A stretch of DNA of 58,467 bases from Candidatus Acetatifactor stercoripullorum (GCA_019114005.1 DXGH01000001.1:1-58467); one strand, 5' to 3'. Counted from the first letter of the stretch, positions 18,016 through 26,324 are shown. The notes: generated from the sequence alone by a model not told the origin. Made by a program: numbers and translations.

Positions 18016-19026
18016 CTATAAAAGCTGCAGTCCGTTTTCTTCGGCGCATCTTGTGATTTCTTCGGGCCAGATGGAGCACTGAACCTCTCCGATATGTGCC
18101 TTTCGCAGGAAAAACATACAAATACGGGACTGGCCAATGCCGCCGCCGATGGTGAAGGGAAGCTCTTCGTTGATAACAGCCCTGTGGAAGGGAAGAGACG
18201 CCCGTTCAGGACAGCCGGCCTTTTCAAGCTGCCTAAGCAGCGCTGTTTTATCCACTCTTATGCCCATGCTGGAAAGCTCAAGGGCGATATCCAAAACAGG
18301 ATAGTAGACCACAATATCCGCATTGAGACTCCAGTCGTCATAGTCGGGAGCGCGGCCGTCATGGGGCTTGCCGTTTTCCAGATCATCTCCGATCTGCATA
18401 ATACATACGGCGCCCTTGGCCTTTGCGATAAAATATTCTCTTTCCTTTGGAGTGTATTCGGGAAACATTTCCTCCAGCTCTCTTGTGGTCACAAAGAAAA
18501 TATCGTGGGGAAGAATTTCCTCAATATAGTCAAAATGTATGGACATATATTTCTCTGTTTTGCGCAGCACCTTATAAACCGTGCGGACGGTTTCCTTTAA
18601 GGTATCCTCGTTGCGATCCTCTCTGGCAATGATTTTTTCCCAATCCCACTGGTCCACGTAAATGGAATGAATATTGTCTGCCTCTTCGTCCCTGCGGATG
18701 GCGCTCATGTCTGTATAGAGGCCTTCTCCCACGGAAAAACCATATTTTTTCAGGGCGTAACGCTTCCATTTTGCCAGAGACTGTACAATCTCGGCCTCCC
18801 TGCCCCCCTGGTATTTGATATCAAAGGTGACGGGACGCTCCACGCCGTTTAGATTGTCGTTAAGACCTGAGGCCGGATCTACAAAAAGAGGCGCGGACAC
18901 ACGCAGAAGATGCAGCCGCTCCGCCAGCAGAGACTGGAAAAAATCCTTCACGGTTTTGATGGCGGCCTGTGTCTTGTACAGATTCAGCTCCGAGTGGTAG
19001 CCGGGCGGTAAAATTAAATTTGACAT
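18016..19026 (-). CDS. asnA: Aspartate-ammonia ligase (asparagine synthetase A)
   Basis: A 336-residue protein that makes asparagine from aspartate, ammonia and ATP in the cytoplasm. It shows the AsnA signature from the N-terminus (LILPPGYHSELNLYKTQAAI), the RLHLLRVSAPLFVD segment, the aminoacyl-tRNA-synthetase-like DQWDWEK motif and C-terminal GGGIGQSR with FFLRKAHIGEVQ. Length is normal. The gene is divergent from the LexA-boxed radical-SAM gene. The upstream minus-strand sequence contains TTGCAA followed by AT-rich sequence, but the -10 is ambiguous. Its use of free ammonia complements the glutamine-dependent gltBD nearby. Confidence 0.97.
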   Translation of the reverse strand: MSNLILPPGYHSELNLYKTQAAIKTVKDFFQSLLAERLHLLRVSAPLFVDPASGLNDNLNGVERPVTFDIKYQGGREAEIVQSLAKWKRYALKKYGFSVGEGLYTDMSAIRRDEEADNIHSIYVDQWDWEKIIAREDRNEDTLKETVRTVYKVLRKTEKYMSIHFDYIEEILPHDIFFVTTRELEEMFPEYTPKEREYFIAKAKGAVCIMQIGDDLENGKPHDGRAPDYDDWSLNADIVVYYPVLDIALELSSMGIRVDKTALLRQLEKAGCPERASLPFHRAVINEELPFTIGGGIGQSRICMFFLRKAHIGEVQCSIWPEEITRCAEENGLQLL

Positions 19027-19132
19027 AAAATTGCTCCTGCTTTCTTAAATGGATATTTGTTCACTCTATTATTTAACTTCTTTTCAGGCTGTTTTGCAAT
19101 AGTTTTTTATAAATGCGGCGTTGAAATTTTCC

Positions 19133-19161
19133 TTGCAAAACCAGAACATATGTGCTAATCT
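19133..19161 (+). promoter_or_regulatory. Promoter of the radical-SAM/DUF4130 pair
   Basis: TTGCAA (19133-19138), a 17-base spacer, then TAATCT (19156-19161). The spacer is almost filled by LexA-like box 1. Confidence 0.65.
19144..19155. promoter_or_regulatory. LexA-like (SOS) box 1
   Basis: GAACATATGTGC has one mismatch to the Firmicutes LexA site GAACN4GTTC. It lies between the -35 and -10 hexamers, where a repressor would block polymerase. Confidence 0.65.
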
Positions 19162-19168
19162 ATAACCA

Positions 19169-19180
19169 GAACAAATGTTT
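19169..19180. promoter_or_regulatory. LexA-like (SOS) box 2
   Basis: GAACAAATGTTT matches GAACN4GTTY. It is centred 25 bp after box 1, at the expected transcription start. Confidence 0.65.
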
Positions 19181-19200
19181 GTATTTGGATGGAGGGAAAC

Positions 19201-20553
19201 ATGGAATATCCGGAAGGAATCAAGAGTATGCCCCTGATGGAGAAATTAGGGATTTTGGCGGATGCCGCAAAGTATGATGTGGCCTGTACCTCCAGCGGTG
19301 TGGATCGGAAGGGAGACGGCGCTGGCCTGGGAAACTGTGTGGCGGGCGGTATCTGCCACAGCTTTGCAAGCGACGGCAGATGTATCTCCCTGTTGAAAAT
19401 ATTGCTTACCAATGAGTGCATTTATGATTGTAAATACTGTAAAAACCGCTGCTCCAATGATGTGCCCCGGGCAACCTTCACCCCTGTGGAAATTTGTACG
19501 CTCACCATGGAATTTTACCGGAGAAATTATATTGAAGGTCTCTTTTTGAGCTCCGGAATATGGAAGAGCCCCACCTTTACCATGGAATTGATTTATAGGA
19601 CCATATGGCTTTTGCGAAACAGGTATCACTTTCGGGGCTATATCCATGTAAAGGCCATCCCGGGGGCGGATGGAGAGCTGATACGGCGGCTTGGCTACCT
19701 TGTGGACAGAATGAGCGTCAATCTGGAGCTGCCCACGGCGGAGGGGCTGCGGGCGCTGGCGCCCAACAAGCACCGGAAGAATATCCTGGCCCCCATGCGT
19801 ATGATACAAAACGGTATTCAGGAAAGCAGAAACGAGCTGGCAGTCTACGGGAATACGCCCCGGTTTGTAAGCGGCGGACAGTCTACGCAGATGATTATCG
19901 GCGCAACCCCTGAAAGCGATTATCAGATTTTGAATGTGGCCCAGAGCTTATATGAAAAATTTGCACTAAAGAGAGTGTTTTACTCGGCCTTTGTGCGGGT
20001 AAACGACGACGCCTGCCTCCCTGCGCTGCCCGGGGGCCCGCCTCTTTTGCGGGAGCACAGGCTGTATCAGGCAGACTGGCTGCTTCGCTTTTACGGCTTT
20101 CGGGCGGAGGAGCTTTTAGACGAGAACCGCCCCTTCTTTAATGTGATGCTTGACCCAAAGGAGGACTGGGCGGTGCGGCATCTGGAACAGTTTCCTGTAG
20201 AGATCAACAAAGCGCCCTATGAGAAGCTGCTTCGGGTGCCTGGAATCGGCGTAAAGAGCGCGCAGCGCATTGTGGCGGCCAGAAGAAAGGCAAATCTCAA
20301 TTTTGGGGATTTAAAGAAAATAGGCGTTGTGTTAAAAAGGGCCGTCTATTTCATCACCTGCTGCGGCAGGATGATGTATCCGGTAAAGCTGGACGAGGAT
20401 TACATTGTGCGGAATCTGACAGATGCGCAGGAACGTATCCGGTTTGGCAGCGACGGGATGAGCTACAGGCAGATGTCGCTTTTTGACGACGGAGCCTTTG
20501 GACGGCCGCCAAAGCCAGAAGAGCAGCTTCAGGCAGCACTGGGACAGCTGTAG
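19201..20553 (+). CDS. Radical SAM protein with HhH motif, putative DNA modification/repair
   Basis: A 450-residue protein matching the radical SAM family that is genetically linked to DUF4130/uracil-DNA-glycosylase-like proteins. The iron-sulfur motif is Cys73-x3-Cys77-x2-Cys80 in NECIYDCKYC. Additional conserved cysteines occur before it (CTSSG, GNCVAGGIC) and after it (KNRCSND). Near residues 340-365 is a helix-hairpin-helix, LLRVPGIGVKSAQRIVAAR, the non-sequence-specific DNA-binding motif of repair enzymes. ATG 19201 has GGAGGG upstream. Two LexA-like boxes in its promoter suggest induction by DNA damage. The downstream partner gene is the usual companion of this family. The chemistry and lesion are unknown. 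Confidence 0.88.
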   Translation: MEYPEGIKSMPLMEKLGILADAAKYDVACTSSGVDRKGDGAGLGNCVAGGICHSFASDGRCISLLKILLTNECIYDCKYCKNRCSNDVPRATFTPVEICTLTMEFYRRNYIEGLFLSSGIWKSPTFTMELIYRTIWLLRNRYHFRGYIHVKAIPGADGELIRRLGYLVDRMSVNLELPTAEGLRALAPNKHRKNILAPMRMIQNGIQESRNELAVYGNTPRFVSGGQSTQMIIGATPESDYQILNVAQSLYEKFALKRVFYSAFVRVNDDACLPALPGGPPLLREHRLYQADWLLRFYGFRAEELLDENRPFFNVMLDPKEDWAVRHLEQFPVEINKAPYEKLLRVPGIGVKSAQRIVAARRKANLNFGDLKKIGVVLKRAVYFITCCGRMMYPVKLDEDYIVRNLTDAQERIRFGSDGMSYRQMSLFDDGAFGRPPKPEEQLQAALGQL

Positions 20554-20565
20554 CATAGGGCGGGG

Positions 20566-20677
20566 GGCCGAAAGAATGAAAGGCCGAAAGAATGAAAGGC
20601 CGAAAGAACGAAAGACCGAAAGAACAAAAGACCGAAAGAACGAAAGACCGAAAGAACAAAAGACCAGAAGAATGAAA
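20566..20677 (+). repeat. Seven-copy 16-bp tandem repeat (minisatellite)
   Basis: Units of the form GRCCGAAAGAAYRAAA start at 20566, 20582, 20598, 20614, 20630, 20646 and 20662, with a partial eighth (GAC) after that. The two earliest units are identical and later ones differ at a few positions. The array fills almost the whole gap between the two predicted repair genes and ends just before the ribosome site of the second. The unit length is not a multiple of three and the array is not part of either protein. Confidence 0.92.
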
Positions 20678-20693
20678 GACTGGAGGTGCAGGC

Positions 20694-21464
20694 TTGAGGG
20701 TATATCAATGTGAGGATTCTCTGGAGGGGATTTTTACCGCGATTTTTACTGCATATGAAGAAAAACAAAATCCCCGGGATACCAGAATCAGTCTCAGTGA
20801 GGAGCTGTTTCTATTTGCCGAGCATGTATCTGTGACTCCCCACAGGGAAAAGACGTTTAAGGTGATGAACACGCTGAAAAAACAGTTTGGGAAGGAGGAT
20901 TACCTGATGCTTTGCCTTGCCCTTTCTTCCTCTCATGAAAAAAAGGCGCAGGCGGTTTATCAGACGGTTGCGGCGGGACTGAAAGCCAGGTGCGCCAGAG
21001 GGCATTTGTTTGACAATCTGGCGGATGACTGGGTGAATCTTGCGTTTTGCCTTGCAAGAGGCGCCAACAACGAAAATCAGCATTTGCGGGGCTTTCTGCG
21101 TTTCCAGGAGCTGGAAAACGGCGTCCTTTTCGCAAGGATAGGACCCAAAAACAATCTGCTTACTTTTTTGATGCTCCATTTTGCCGACAGAATGCCCTTG
21201 GAAAATTTTATGATTTATGATGAGGCCAGGGGTCTTTTTGGGATACATCCGGCGAAAAAGCAATGGTATCTGGTGAGAGAAGATGTGGAAATACTGGGAT
21301 TTAACGGCACAGAGGACTGGGGACTGTCGAAAAAAGAACGGGAATACCAGGAACTTTTCCGCACCTTCTGCCATAAAATAGCTGTTGAGGGGCGGGAAAA
21401 CAGAAAGCTGCAGCAAAATATGCTGCCTCTTAGATTCCAAGAATATATGGTGGAATTTCAATAA
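20694..21464 (+). CDS. DUF4130-type DNA-metabolism protein, partner of the radical SAM protein
   Basis: A 256-residue protein of the family found beside the radical SAM gene just upstream and, in other bacteria, fused to UdgX-like uracil-DNA glycosylases. Recognisable segments are LEGIFTAIFTAYE at the N-terminus, the central HLFDNLADDWVNLAFCLARGANNENQHLRGF region (given here only as a position, residues about 103-135), DRMPLENFMIYDE and the HPAKKQWYL motif. No signal peptide or membrane helix is present. The start is TTG 20694, with GGAGG eight bases upstream. It is co-directional with the radical SAM gene across the repeat array and is probably under the same SOS-like promoter. Its activity has not been established. 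Confidence 0.82.
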   Translation: MRVYQCEDSLEGIFTAIFTAYEEKQNPRDTRISLSEELFLFAEHVSVTPHREKTFKVMNTLKKQFGKEDYLMLCLALSSSHEKKAQAVYQTVAAGLKARCARGHLFDNLADDWVNLAFCLARGANNENQHLRGFLRFQELENGVLFARIGPKNNLLTFLMLHFADRMPLENFMIYDEARGLFGIHPAKKQWYLVREDVEILGFNGTEDWGLSKKEREYQELFRTFCHKIAVEGRENRKLQQNMLPLRFQEYMVEFQ

Positions 21465-21619
21465 ATTATGCCAAATATGGATTTTCTTTGTAGCGTGGTA
21501 AAGCGGTGTGTGTGCAAAATTTACAAAAGGGCCGTGGATTTTGTTTTTTTTAAAAGGCAAAATGGAGATATCTGTGAAAAGTGTGTGATTTGGCAAAAAA
21601 GCGGGGGAAGAAAAATATC

Positions 21620-21647
21620 TTTACATTTGGCTTTTTTTGGGTATAAT
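21620..21647 (+). promoter_or_regulatory. Promoter of the HPr-like gene
   Basis: TTTACA (21620-21625), a 16-base spacer, then consensus TATAAT (21642-21647). Transcription would start near 21654, with a 40-base leader carrying GGAAAGGAAGG before ATG 21693. Confidence 0.8.
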
Positions 21648-21692
21648 TGTTTCAATGGTAGTAGTTGTAAGGATTGGAAAGGAAGGATAATT

Positions 21693-21917
21693 ATGACAAG
21701 GACAATTCGCTTAACACCAGATGAAGTCCAGCACTTTGTTGATGTAACTACCAAATGTGATTTTGATATCGATATCTTTTACAATCGGTATACAGTAGAT
21801 GCTAAGTCATTTCTTGGAGTATACGGTCTGGACTTTACAAAACCGCTGACGGTATCCTATGACGGCTATAATGAAGCGCTTGAAAAAATGTTGAAAGAAT
21901 ATGCGATTGCCTGCTGA
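21693..21917 (+). CDS. HPr-like protein lacking the phospho-histidine motif
   Basis: A 74-residue protein whose second half follows HPr: VDAKSFLGVYGLDF corresponds to the VNLKSIMGVMSLG region, with Ser39 in the place of regulatory Ser46, and EALEKML matches the C-terminal helix. The N-terminal GxHARPA loop that carries the phosphorylated His15 is missing, apparently by deletion of about six residues. It cannot act as an ordinary PTS phosphocarrier. It may instead resemble B. subtilis Crh, which keeps only the serine site and works with CcpA. It is monocistronic, with a consensus promoter and a strong terminator, which suggests high expression. The function is inferred. Confidence 0.72.
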   Translation: MTRTIRLTPDEVQHFVDVTTKCDFDIDIFYNRYTVDAKSFLGVYGLDFTKPLTVSYDGYNEALEKMLKEYAIAC

Positions 21918-21944
21918 TAGGCTGGCAGCGGTAAAAGTAAAATT

Positions 21945-21993
21945 GACTCCCCATGTGAGATAGGGTACTATCTACATGGGGAGTCTTATTTTT
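21945..21993 (+). terminator. Strong terminator of the HPr-like gene
   Basis: GACTCCCCATGT (21945-21956) pairs perfectly with ACATGGGGAGTC (21974-21985). Inside it AGATAG and CTATCT pair around a GGTA loop. TTATTTTT follows. Confidence 0.92.
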
Positions 21994-22014
21994 GGATTGG
22001 ATGTGGAGATCGCT

Positions 22015-24582
22015 ATGGAGAGAGGAAAGCAGTGTGAGAAGGAAATACGGATATCTGTCAGAGGTCTGGTGGAATTTCTTTTGCGCTGCGGGGATATTGA
22101 CAACAGACGCACGGCAGCTCCCGACAATGCCATGCAGGAGGGAAGCCGTATTCACCGCATGATTCAGCGGAGGATGGGGGCGGATTACCAAGCGGAGGTT
22201 TCCTTGCGCCATTCCTGGGAGACAGAGCAGTATACGCTGGTAGTGGAAGGAAGGGCGGATGGAATCATCGACAATGACAAGGAGACAGTCATCGATGAAA
22301 TCAAGGGAACCTATCGGGATGTGGCAAGAATGAAGGGCCCTGTGCCCGTCCATGCAGCCCAGGCAAAGTGCTATGGTTATCTGTATGCCTTGCAGAAGAA
22401 AAAGGAAAAGCTCAGGGTGAGGATGACCTACTGTAACCTTGAAACAGAAGATATCCGCTACTTTTATGAGGGTTATACCTTTGAGGAGCTGGAGAGCTGG
22501 TTCCTGGGGCTTTTGGAGGATTACAGAAGGTGGGCGGATTATGCCTGGCAGTGGAAGGAGACACGCCAGGCATCCATCGCCGGACTGGAATTTCCTTTTT
22601 CCTATAGAGAGGGGCAAAGGGATCTGGTTTCCCATGTGTACAGAACCATATACCATAAAAAAAAGCTGTTTCTGGAAGCACCCACAGGAACAGGCAAAAC
22701 GATCGCTGCCCTATTTCCTTCCATAAAGGCTGTGGGACAGCAGATGGCGGACCGAATCTTTTACCTGACGGCGAAAACCATTACCAGAACTGTGGCGGAG
22801 GATACCTTGAACCTGCTGCGTCAAAAGGGGCTTAGATGGAAAAGCGTAATACTCACTGCAAAGGAAAAAATATGTTTTTTGGAGGAAATGGAGTGCAATC
22901 CGGAGAAGTGCCCTTATGCAAAAGGACATTACGACCGTATTAACGATGCCATATATGATCTTTTGGTGAATGAGGAGAGCTTTACCAGAGAAAAAATCGA
23001 GGAATATGCAAAGAGGCATCAGGTCTGCCCTTTTGAAATGTGCCTGGATATGAGCCTGTTTTCGGACTGTGTGATATGTGATTACAATTATCTGTTTGAT
23101 CCCCATGTTTATTTGAAACGCTTTTTCGGGGATGGGGTTCACGGAGAATATATTTTCCTGATTGACGAGGCCCACAATCTTCTGGAAAGAGGCAGAGAGA
23201 TGTACAGCGCGGTTCTTGTAAAGGAAGATTTTCTGGAAATCAGGCGGGAAGTAAAACAGACAGCTATGTCGGAAAGAGAGAAAAAGCATAGAGAAAATCA
23301 AGTACAGGGACAGCTGACACTGGATATGACAAATATGTCGGTTATGGAACGGGAGAGGGAGGAAAAAGCCTTTGGGGAAGAGGATACGGATTTCTCCAAA
23401 GGGGGGAGGGGAGCAGTAAGCGTTCTCACAAGACAGGGGTATGGAGAAAAGCTGGAGTATCACCTGGACCGGTGCAACAAGGAGCTTTTGGCTTTGAAAC
23501 GGGAATGTGAGGACTACAGGCTGATAGACAGCGTGGACTCTTTTGTGCAGGCGCTGACGCGCCTGCATTCTGTGCTGGATGAATACCTGGATGAGCAGGA
23601 GGAGGCGGCACCTCCGGTCCGGGAAAGGCTTCTTGACTTTTTCTTTGAGGTCAGTCATTTTCTGGATATTTATGAGCGCCTTGATGAGCATTATGTAAAG
23701 TACACCTTGCTTGCGCAGGATGGCAGGTTTCTGATCAAGCTTTTCTGCGTGAATCCCCGGGAGAATCTGAAGGAGTGTATGCTTAGAGGCAGAAGCACCA
23801 TTCTCTTTTCCGCTACCTTTCTTCCCATACAATATTACAAGGGACTGCTGGGAGGAGACAGTGAGGATTATGAGGTGTATGCGAAAACGGTATTTCATTC
23901 TGAAAAGAGGGGGCTGTTTATTGCGGGGGATGTGACCAGCAGATATACCAGAAGATCGGAGGAGGAATTTTTTAACATTGCCAGATATATTGATGAGATC
24001 GTAAAAAACCGGCATGGAAATTATATGGTGTTCTGCCCCTCCTATTCCTTTTTACAGGAGGTGTATGAAAAATATCAGGAGCATTTTGCGGATGAGACCA
24101 GGGAGTGTATTTTGCAGAGTGATTACCGCAGAGAAGAGGAACGGGAAGCGTTTTTGGCCAGATTTACGGAAAGTGGGGACAGCGGCCAGGAGGAGAAGAT
24201 TTTAATTGGCTTTTGTGTGCTTGGGGGCATTTTCGGCGAGGGGATTGATTTAAAGAGGGATAGCCTTATCGGGGCTATCATAGTGGGAACTGGTCTGCCT
24301 CAGGTATGCAGCGAGAGGGAAATCTTGAAAAACTATTTTGACCAAATGGGTGAAAACGGCTTTGATTATTCTTATCGTTTTCCGGGAATGAATAAGGTGC
24401 TGCAGGCGGCGGGCCGTGTGATACGCACTGCGGAGGATGTGGGCATTGTGGCGCTTTTGGACGAACGCTTTCTCCAGCCCGGCTATAACAGGCTTTTTCC
24501 CAGAGAATGGGAGTATTTCCAGGAGGTCAGTCTGCATACCGTAGCCGGAAGGGTGGAGCGCTTCTGGGATTCCTGGCTTTGA
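22015..24582 (+). CDS. DinG/XPD-type Fe-S DNA helicase with N-terminal PD-(D/E)XK nuclease domain
   Basis: An 855-residue superfamily 2 helicase. The first 180 residues contain VEGRADGIID and IDEIKGT, the D...ExK pattern of Cas4/RecB-type nucleases. Walker A is EAPTGTGKT near residue 222, and the DEAH box is LIDEAHN near residue 383. Between them are cysteines of an XPD-like 4Fe-4S cluster (ECNPEKCPY, CPFEMC, DCVICDY). C-terminal motifs include FSATFLP, GGIFGEGIDL and QAAGRVIRT. The family unwinds DNA 5' to 3' and may process repair or replication intermediates. ATG 22015 is chosen because earlier ATG codons lie inside the preceding terminator hairpin. No LexA-like box is visible upstream. 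Its neighbours include the putative repair pair. Confidence 0.88.
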   Translation: MERGKQCEKEIRISVRGLVEFLLRCGDIDNRRTAAPDNAMQEGSRIHRMIQRRMGADYQAEVSLRHSWETEQYTLVVEGRADGIIDNDKETVIDEIKGTYRDVARMKGPVPVHAAQAKCYGYLYALQKKKEKLRVRMTYCNLETEDIRYFYEGYTFEELESWFLGLLEDYRRWADYAWQWKETRQASIAGLEFPFSYREGQRDLVSHVYRTIYHKKKLFLEAPTGTGKTIAALFPSIKAVGQQMADRIFYLTAKTITRTVAEDTLNLLRQKGLRWKSVILTAKEKICFLEEMECNPEKCPYAKGHYDRINDAIYDLLVNEESFTREKIEEYAKRHQVCPFEMCLDMSLFSDCVICDYNYLFDPHVYLKRFFGDGVHGEYIFLIDEAHNLLERGREMYSAVLVKEDFLEIRREVKQTAMSEREKKHRENQVQGQLTLDMTNMSVMEREREEKAFGEEDTDFSKGGRGAVSVLTRQGYGEKLEYHLDRCNKELLALKRECEDYRLIDSVDSFVQALTRLHSVLDEYLDEQEEAAPPVRERLLDFFFEVSHFLDIYERLDEHYVKYTLLAQDGRFLIKLFCVNPRENLKECMLRGRSTILFSATFLPIQYYKGLLGGDSEDYEVYAKTVFHSEKRGLFIAGDVTSRYTRRSEEEFFNIARYIDEIVKNRHGNYMVFCPSYSFLQEVYEKYQEHFADETRECILQSDYRREEEREAFLARFTESGDSGQEEKILIGFCVLGGIFGEGIDLKRDSLIGAIIVGTGLPQVCSEREILKNYFDQMGENGFDYSYRFPGMNKVLQAAGRVIRTAEDVGIVALLDERFLQPGYNRLFPREWEYFQEVSLHTVAGRVERFWDSWL

Positions 24583-24822
24583 TGGCTGAACTGACATCAA
24601 AAAAGTATGGAAATGACATTGGAAAAATGGTAAAATGACAAGTGTGTATATGTGGATAACTCTGTGGATTTGGTGGATTTCTCGGAATCCGGCGCCAAAA
24701 AAATGACATTTGATTCAGTGGAAGGGTAAAAAAGCCTGCAGGCAAAGCTGCAATGGTACTGAATTGGTCAATGGAAGTTATCCGAATCGCACAGTGAGAA
24801 AAGAAAGAAAGGATGAAAAGAA
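24583..24822. other. Intergenic region before the amylase
   Basis: This 240-base AT-rich stretch holds three copies of TGACATT/TGACATC-like words and one TGTGGATAA word. I see no convincing promoter or hairpin. The amylase ribosome site AAAGGATG lies at its end. Confidence 0.5.
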
Positions 24823-26136
24823 ATGTGGGCTTACGAAAGTGTTTTTTACCAGATATATCCTATGGGATTTAGCGGCGCTCCCTTTGAAAACGACGGCAGG
24901 CTGGAGCACCGCATCAAAAAGGTGGAGGAGTGGATTCCTCATATGAAAAAGCTGGGGATCAATGCAGTTTATTTTTCGCCTGTCTTTGAATCGGATTCCC
25001 ATGGCTACAATACCAGAGATTACCGGAAGATTGATGTGCGGCTGGGCACCAACGAGGATTTTGGGCAGGTCTGCAGAGCGCTTCATGAAAATGGCATCAA
25101 GGTGGTGCTGGATGGTGTGTTCAATCACGCAGGAAGAGGATTCGGGCCTTTTTTGGATGTAAAGAAGAACAGGGAGAATTCTCCCTATGTGGACTGGTTT
25201 TACCGGATCGATTTCAACGGCAATTCCGTCTATGACGATGGCTTCTGGTATGAGGGCTGGGAGGGAAGCTACGGCCTTGTAAAGCTGAATCTGCGCAATG
25301 AAGCGGTGATTTCCTACCTTTTTGAGAGCGTAAAGCAGTGGGTGGAGGAATTTGATATTGACGGGCTGCGTCTGGATGTGGCTTACAGCCTGGACGAGGA
25401 TTTTGTGAGACGGCTGCGCAGCTTTACGCAGACGTTAAAGGAGGACTTTTATCTGGTGGGGGAAATGATTCATGGAGATTACAACCGTCTGGTAAATGAG
25501 CAGATGCTGCACTCCGCCACCAATTATGAGTGCTACAAGGGGTTATACAGCAGCTTCAACAGCATGAATCTCTTTGAGATCAATCATTCCCTGATGCGCC
25601 AGTTTGGCCCCGAGGATTGGACGCTTTACAAGGGAAAGCATCTGCTCTCCTTTGTGGACAATCACGATGTAACCCGGATTGCCAGCATTCTGACCAATGA
25701 AAAGCATCTGCCGTTAGTCTATGCCCTTTTGTTCGGTATGCCTGGCACACCCTGTGTATATTATGGAAGCGAGTGGGGAACCAAGGCGAAGAAGGAAGAG
25801 GGGGACCCGGCCCTTCGCCCTTGCTTTAAGGAGCCTGTGTGGAACGAGCTGGGAGAATGGATTTCCAGGCTCAGTGAAGCGAAGAAGCATTCCAAGGCTT
25901 TGAACTATGGCGGCTTCCGCTCTGTTTTGCTGACCAATAAGCAGTGTATTTTTGAGAGAAAAACAGATGAGGAAAGAGTGCTTGTGGCAATAAATGCGGA
26001 TCAGGAGGAGTTTGTGGCCCATTTTGACGCTGGGTGCGGCACGGCGGTAGATCTGATTAGCGGAGAAACCCATGATTTTGGCGGTGGAAGCAGACTTCCA
26101 GGCTACAGCGCCTTCTTCTGGAAAATGGAAAAATAG
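24823..26136 (+). CDS. GH13 alpha-amylase family enzyme (cytoplasmic)
   Basis: A 437-residue single-chain GH13 hydrolase without a signal peptide. Family region I is DGVFNHAGR, region II GLRLDVAYS with nucleophile Asp185, region III VGEMIHGD with acid/base Glu214, and region IV FVDNHDVTR with Asp282. The short length and N-terminal YQIYPMGFSGAP point to an intracellular maltodextrin- or cyclomaltodextrin-degrading enzyme or a related glucosyl hydrolase, rather than a secreted amylase. The C-terminus is a small beta domain (GYSAFFWKME). It is a single-gene unit ended by a strong terminator. The exact linkage cannot be read from the sequence. Confidence 0.88.
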   Translation: MWAYESVFYQIYPMGFSGAPFENDGRLEHRIKKVEEWIPHMKKLGINAVYFSPVFESDSHGYNTRDYRKIDVRLGTNEDFGQVCRALHENGIKVVLDGVFNHAGRGFGPFLDVKKNRENSPYVDWFYRIDFNGNSVYDDGFWYEGWEGSYGLVKLNLRNEAVISYLFESVKQWVEEFDIDGLRLDVAYSLDEDFVRRLRSFTQTLKEDFYLVGEMIHGDYNRLVNEQMLHSATNYECYKGLYSSFNSMNLFEINHSLMRQFGPEDWTLYKGKHLLSFVDNHDVTRIASILTNEKHLPLVYALLFGMPGTPCVYYGSEWGTKAKKEEGDPALRPCFKEPVWNELGEWISRLSEAKKHSKALNYGGFRSVLLTNKQCIFERKTDEERVLVAINADQEEFVAHFDAGCGTAVDLISGETHDFGGGSRLPGYSAFFWKMEK

Positions 26137-26148
26137 CAGATTTTCTTT

Positions 26149-26192
26149 AGAAAGGCGGTGCTCCGGACAGTTTCGGGGCGCCGCCTTTCTTA
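26149..26192 (+). terminator. Terminator after the amylase gene
   Basis: AGAAAGGCGG (26149-26158) pairs with CCGCCTTTCT (26181-26190), with a GC-rich upper stem and a short T-rich tail. Confidence 0.8.
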
Positions 26193-26226
26193 AGGATATC
26201 TTTAGAATGTCTTTGGCAAATATATA

Positions 26227-26255
26227 TTGACATACAATATTATATGCTATATAGT
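26227..26255 (+). promoter_or_regulatory. Promoter of the padR operon
   Basis: TTGACA (26227-26232), a 17-base spacer, then TATAGT (26250-26255). It is overlapped by the first palindromic operator. Confidence 0.82.
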
Positions 26256-26257
26256 AT
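26237..26257. promoter_or_regulatory. PadR operator 1 (imperfect palindrome)
   Basis: ATATTATATG, a central C, then TATATAGTAT. It shares its left half exactly with operator 2 and covers the spacer and -10 hexamer. Confidence 0.6.
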
Positions 26258-26270
26258 AGACACAAAGCAG

Positions 26271-26291
26271 ATATTATATGGCATATAATAT
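26271..26291. promoter_or_regulatory. PadR operator 2 (perfect 21-bp palindrome)
   Basis: ATATTATATG, a central G, then CATATAATAT: ten perfectly complementary base pairs on each side. It is centred 34 bp after operator 1, in the early transcribed region. Confidence 0.7.
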
Positions 26292-26324
26292 TATAAAATT
26301 CATATTGGAGTAAGGAGCGATGAC

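Noticed and set aside
20554..20693. CRISPR array
   Set aside because: Units are 16 bp with no spacers between them; a plain tandem repeat.
20529..20768. Minus-strand open frame with repeated FFRSF-type residues
   Set aside because: It is only the translation of the 16-bp repeat array; no ribosome site or family match.
24651..24672. Two DnaA-box-like words (TGTGGATAA and TGTGGATTT)
   Set aside because: Only one perfect word, no cluster, no AT-rich unwinding element and no dnaA/dnaN nearby; likely chance.
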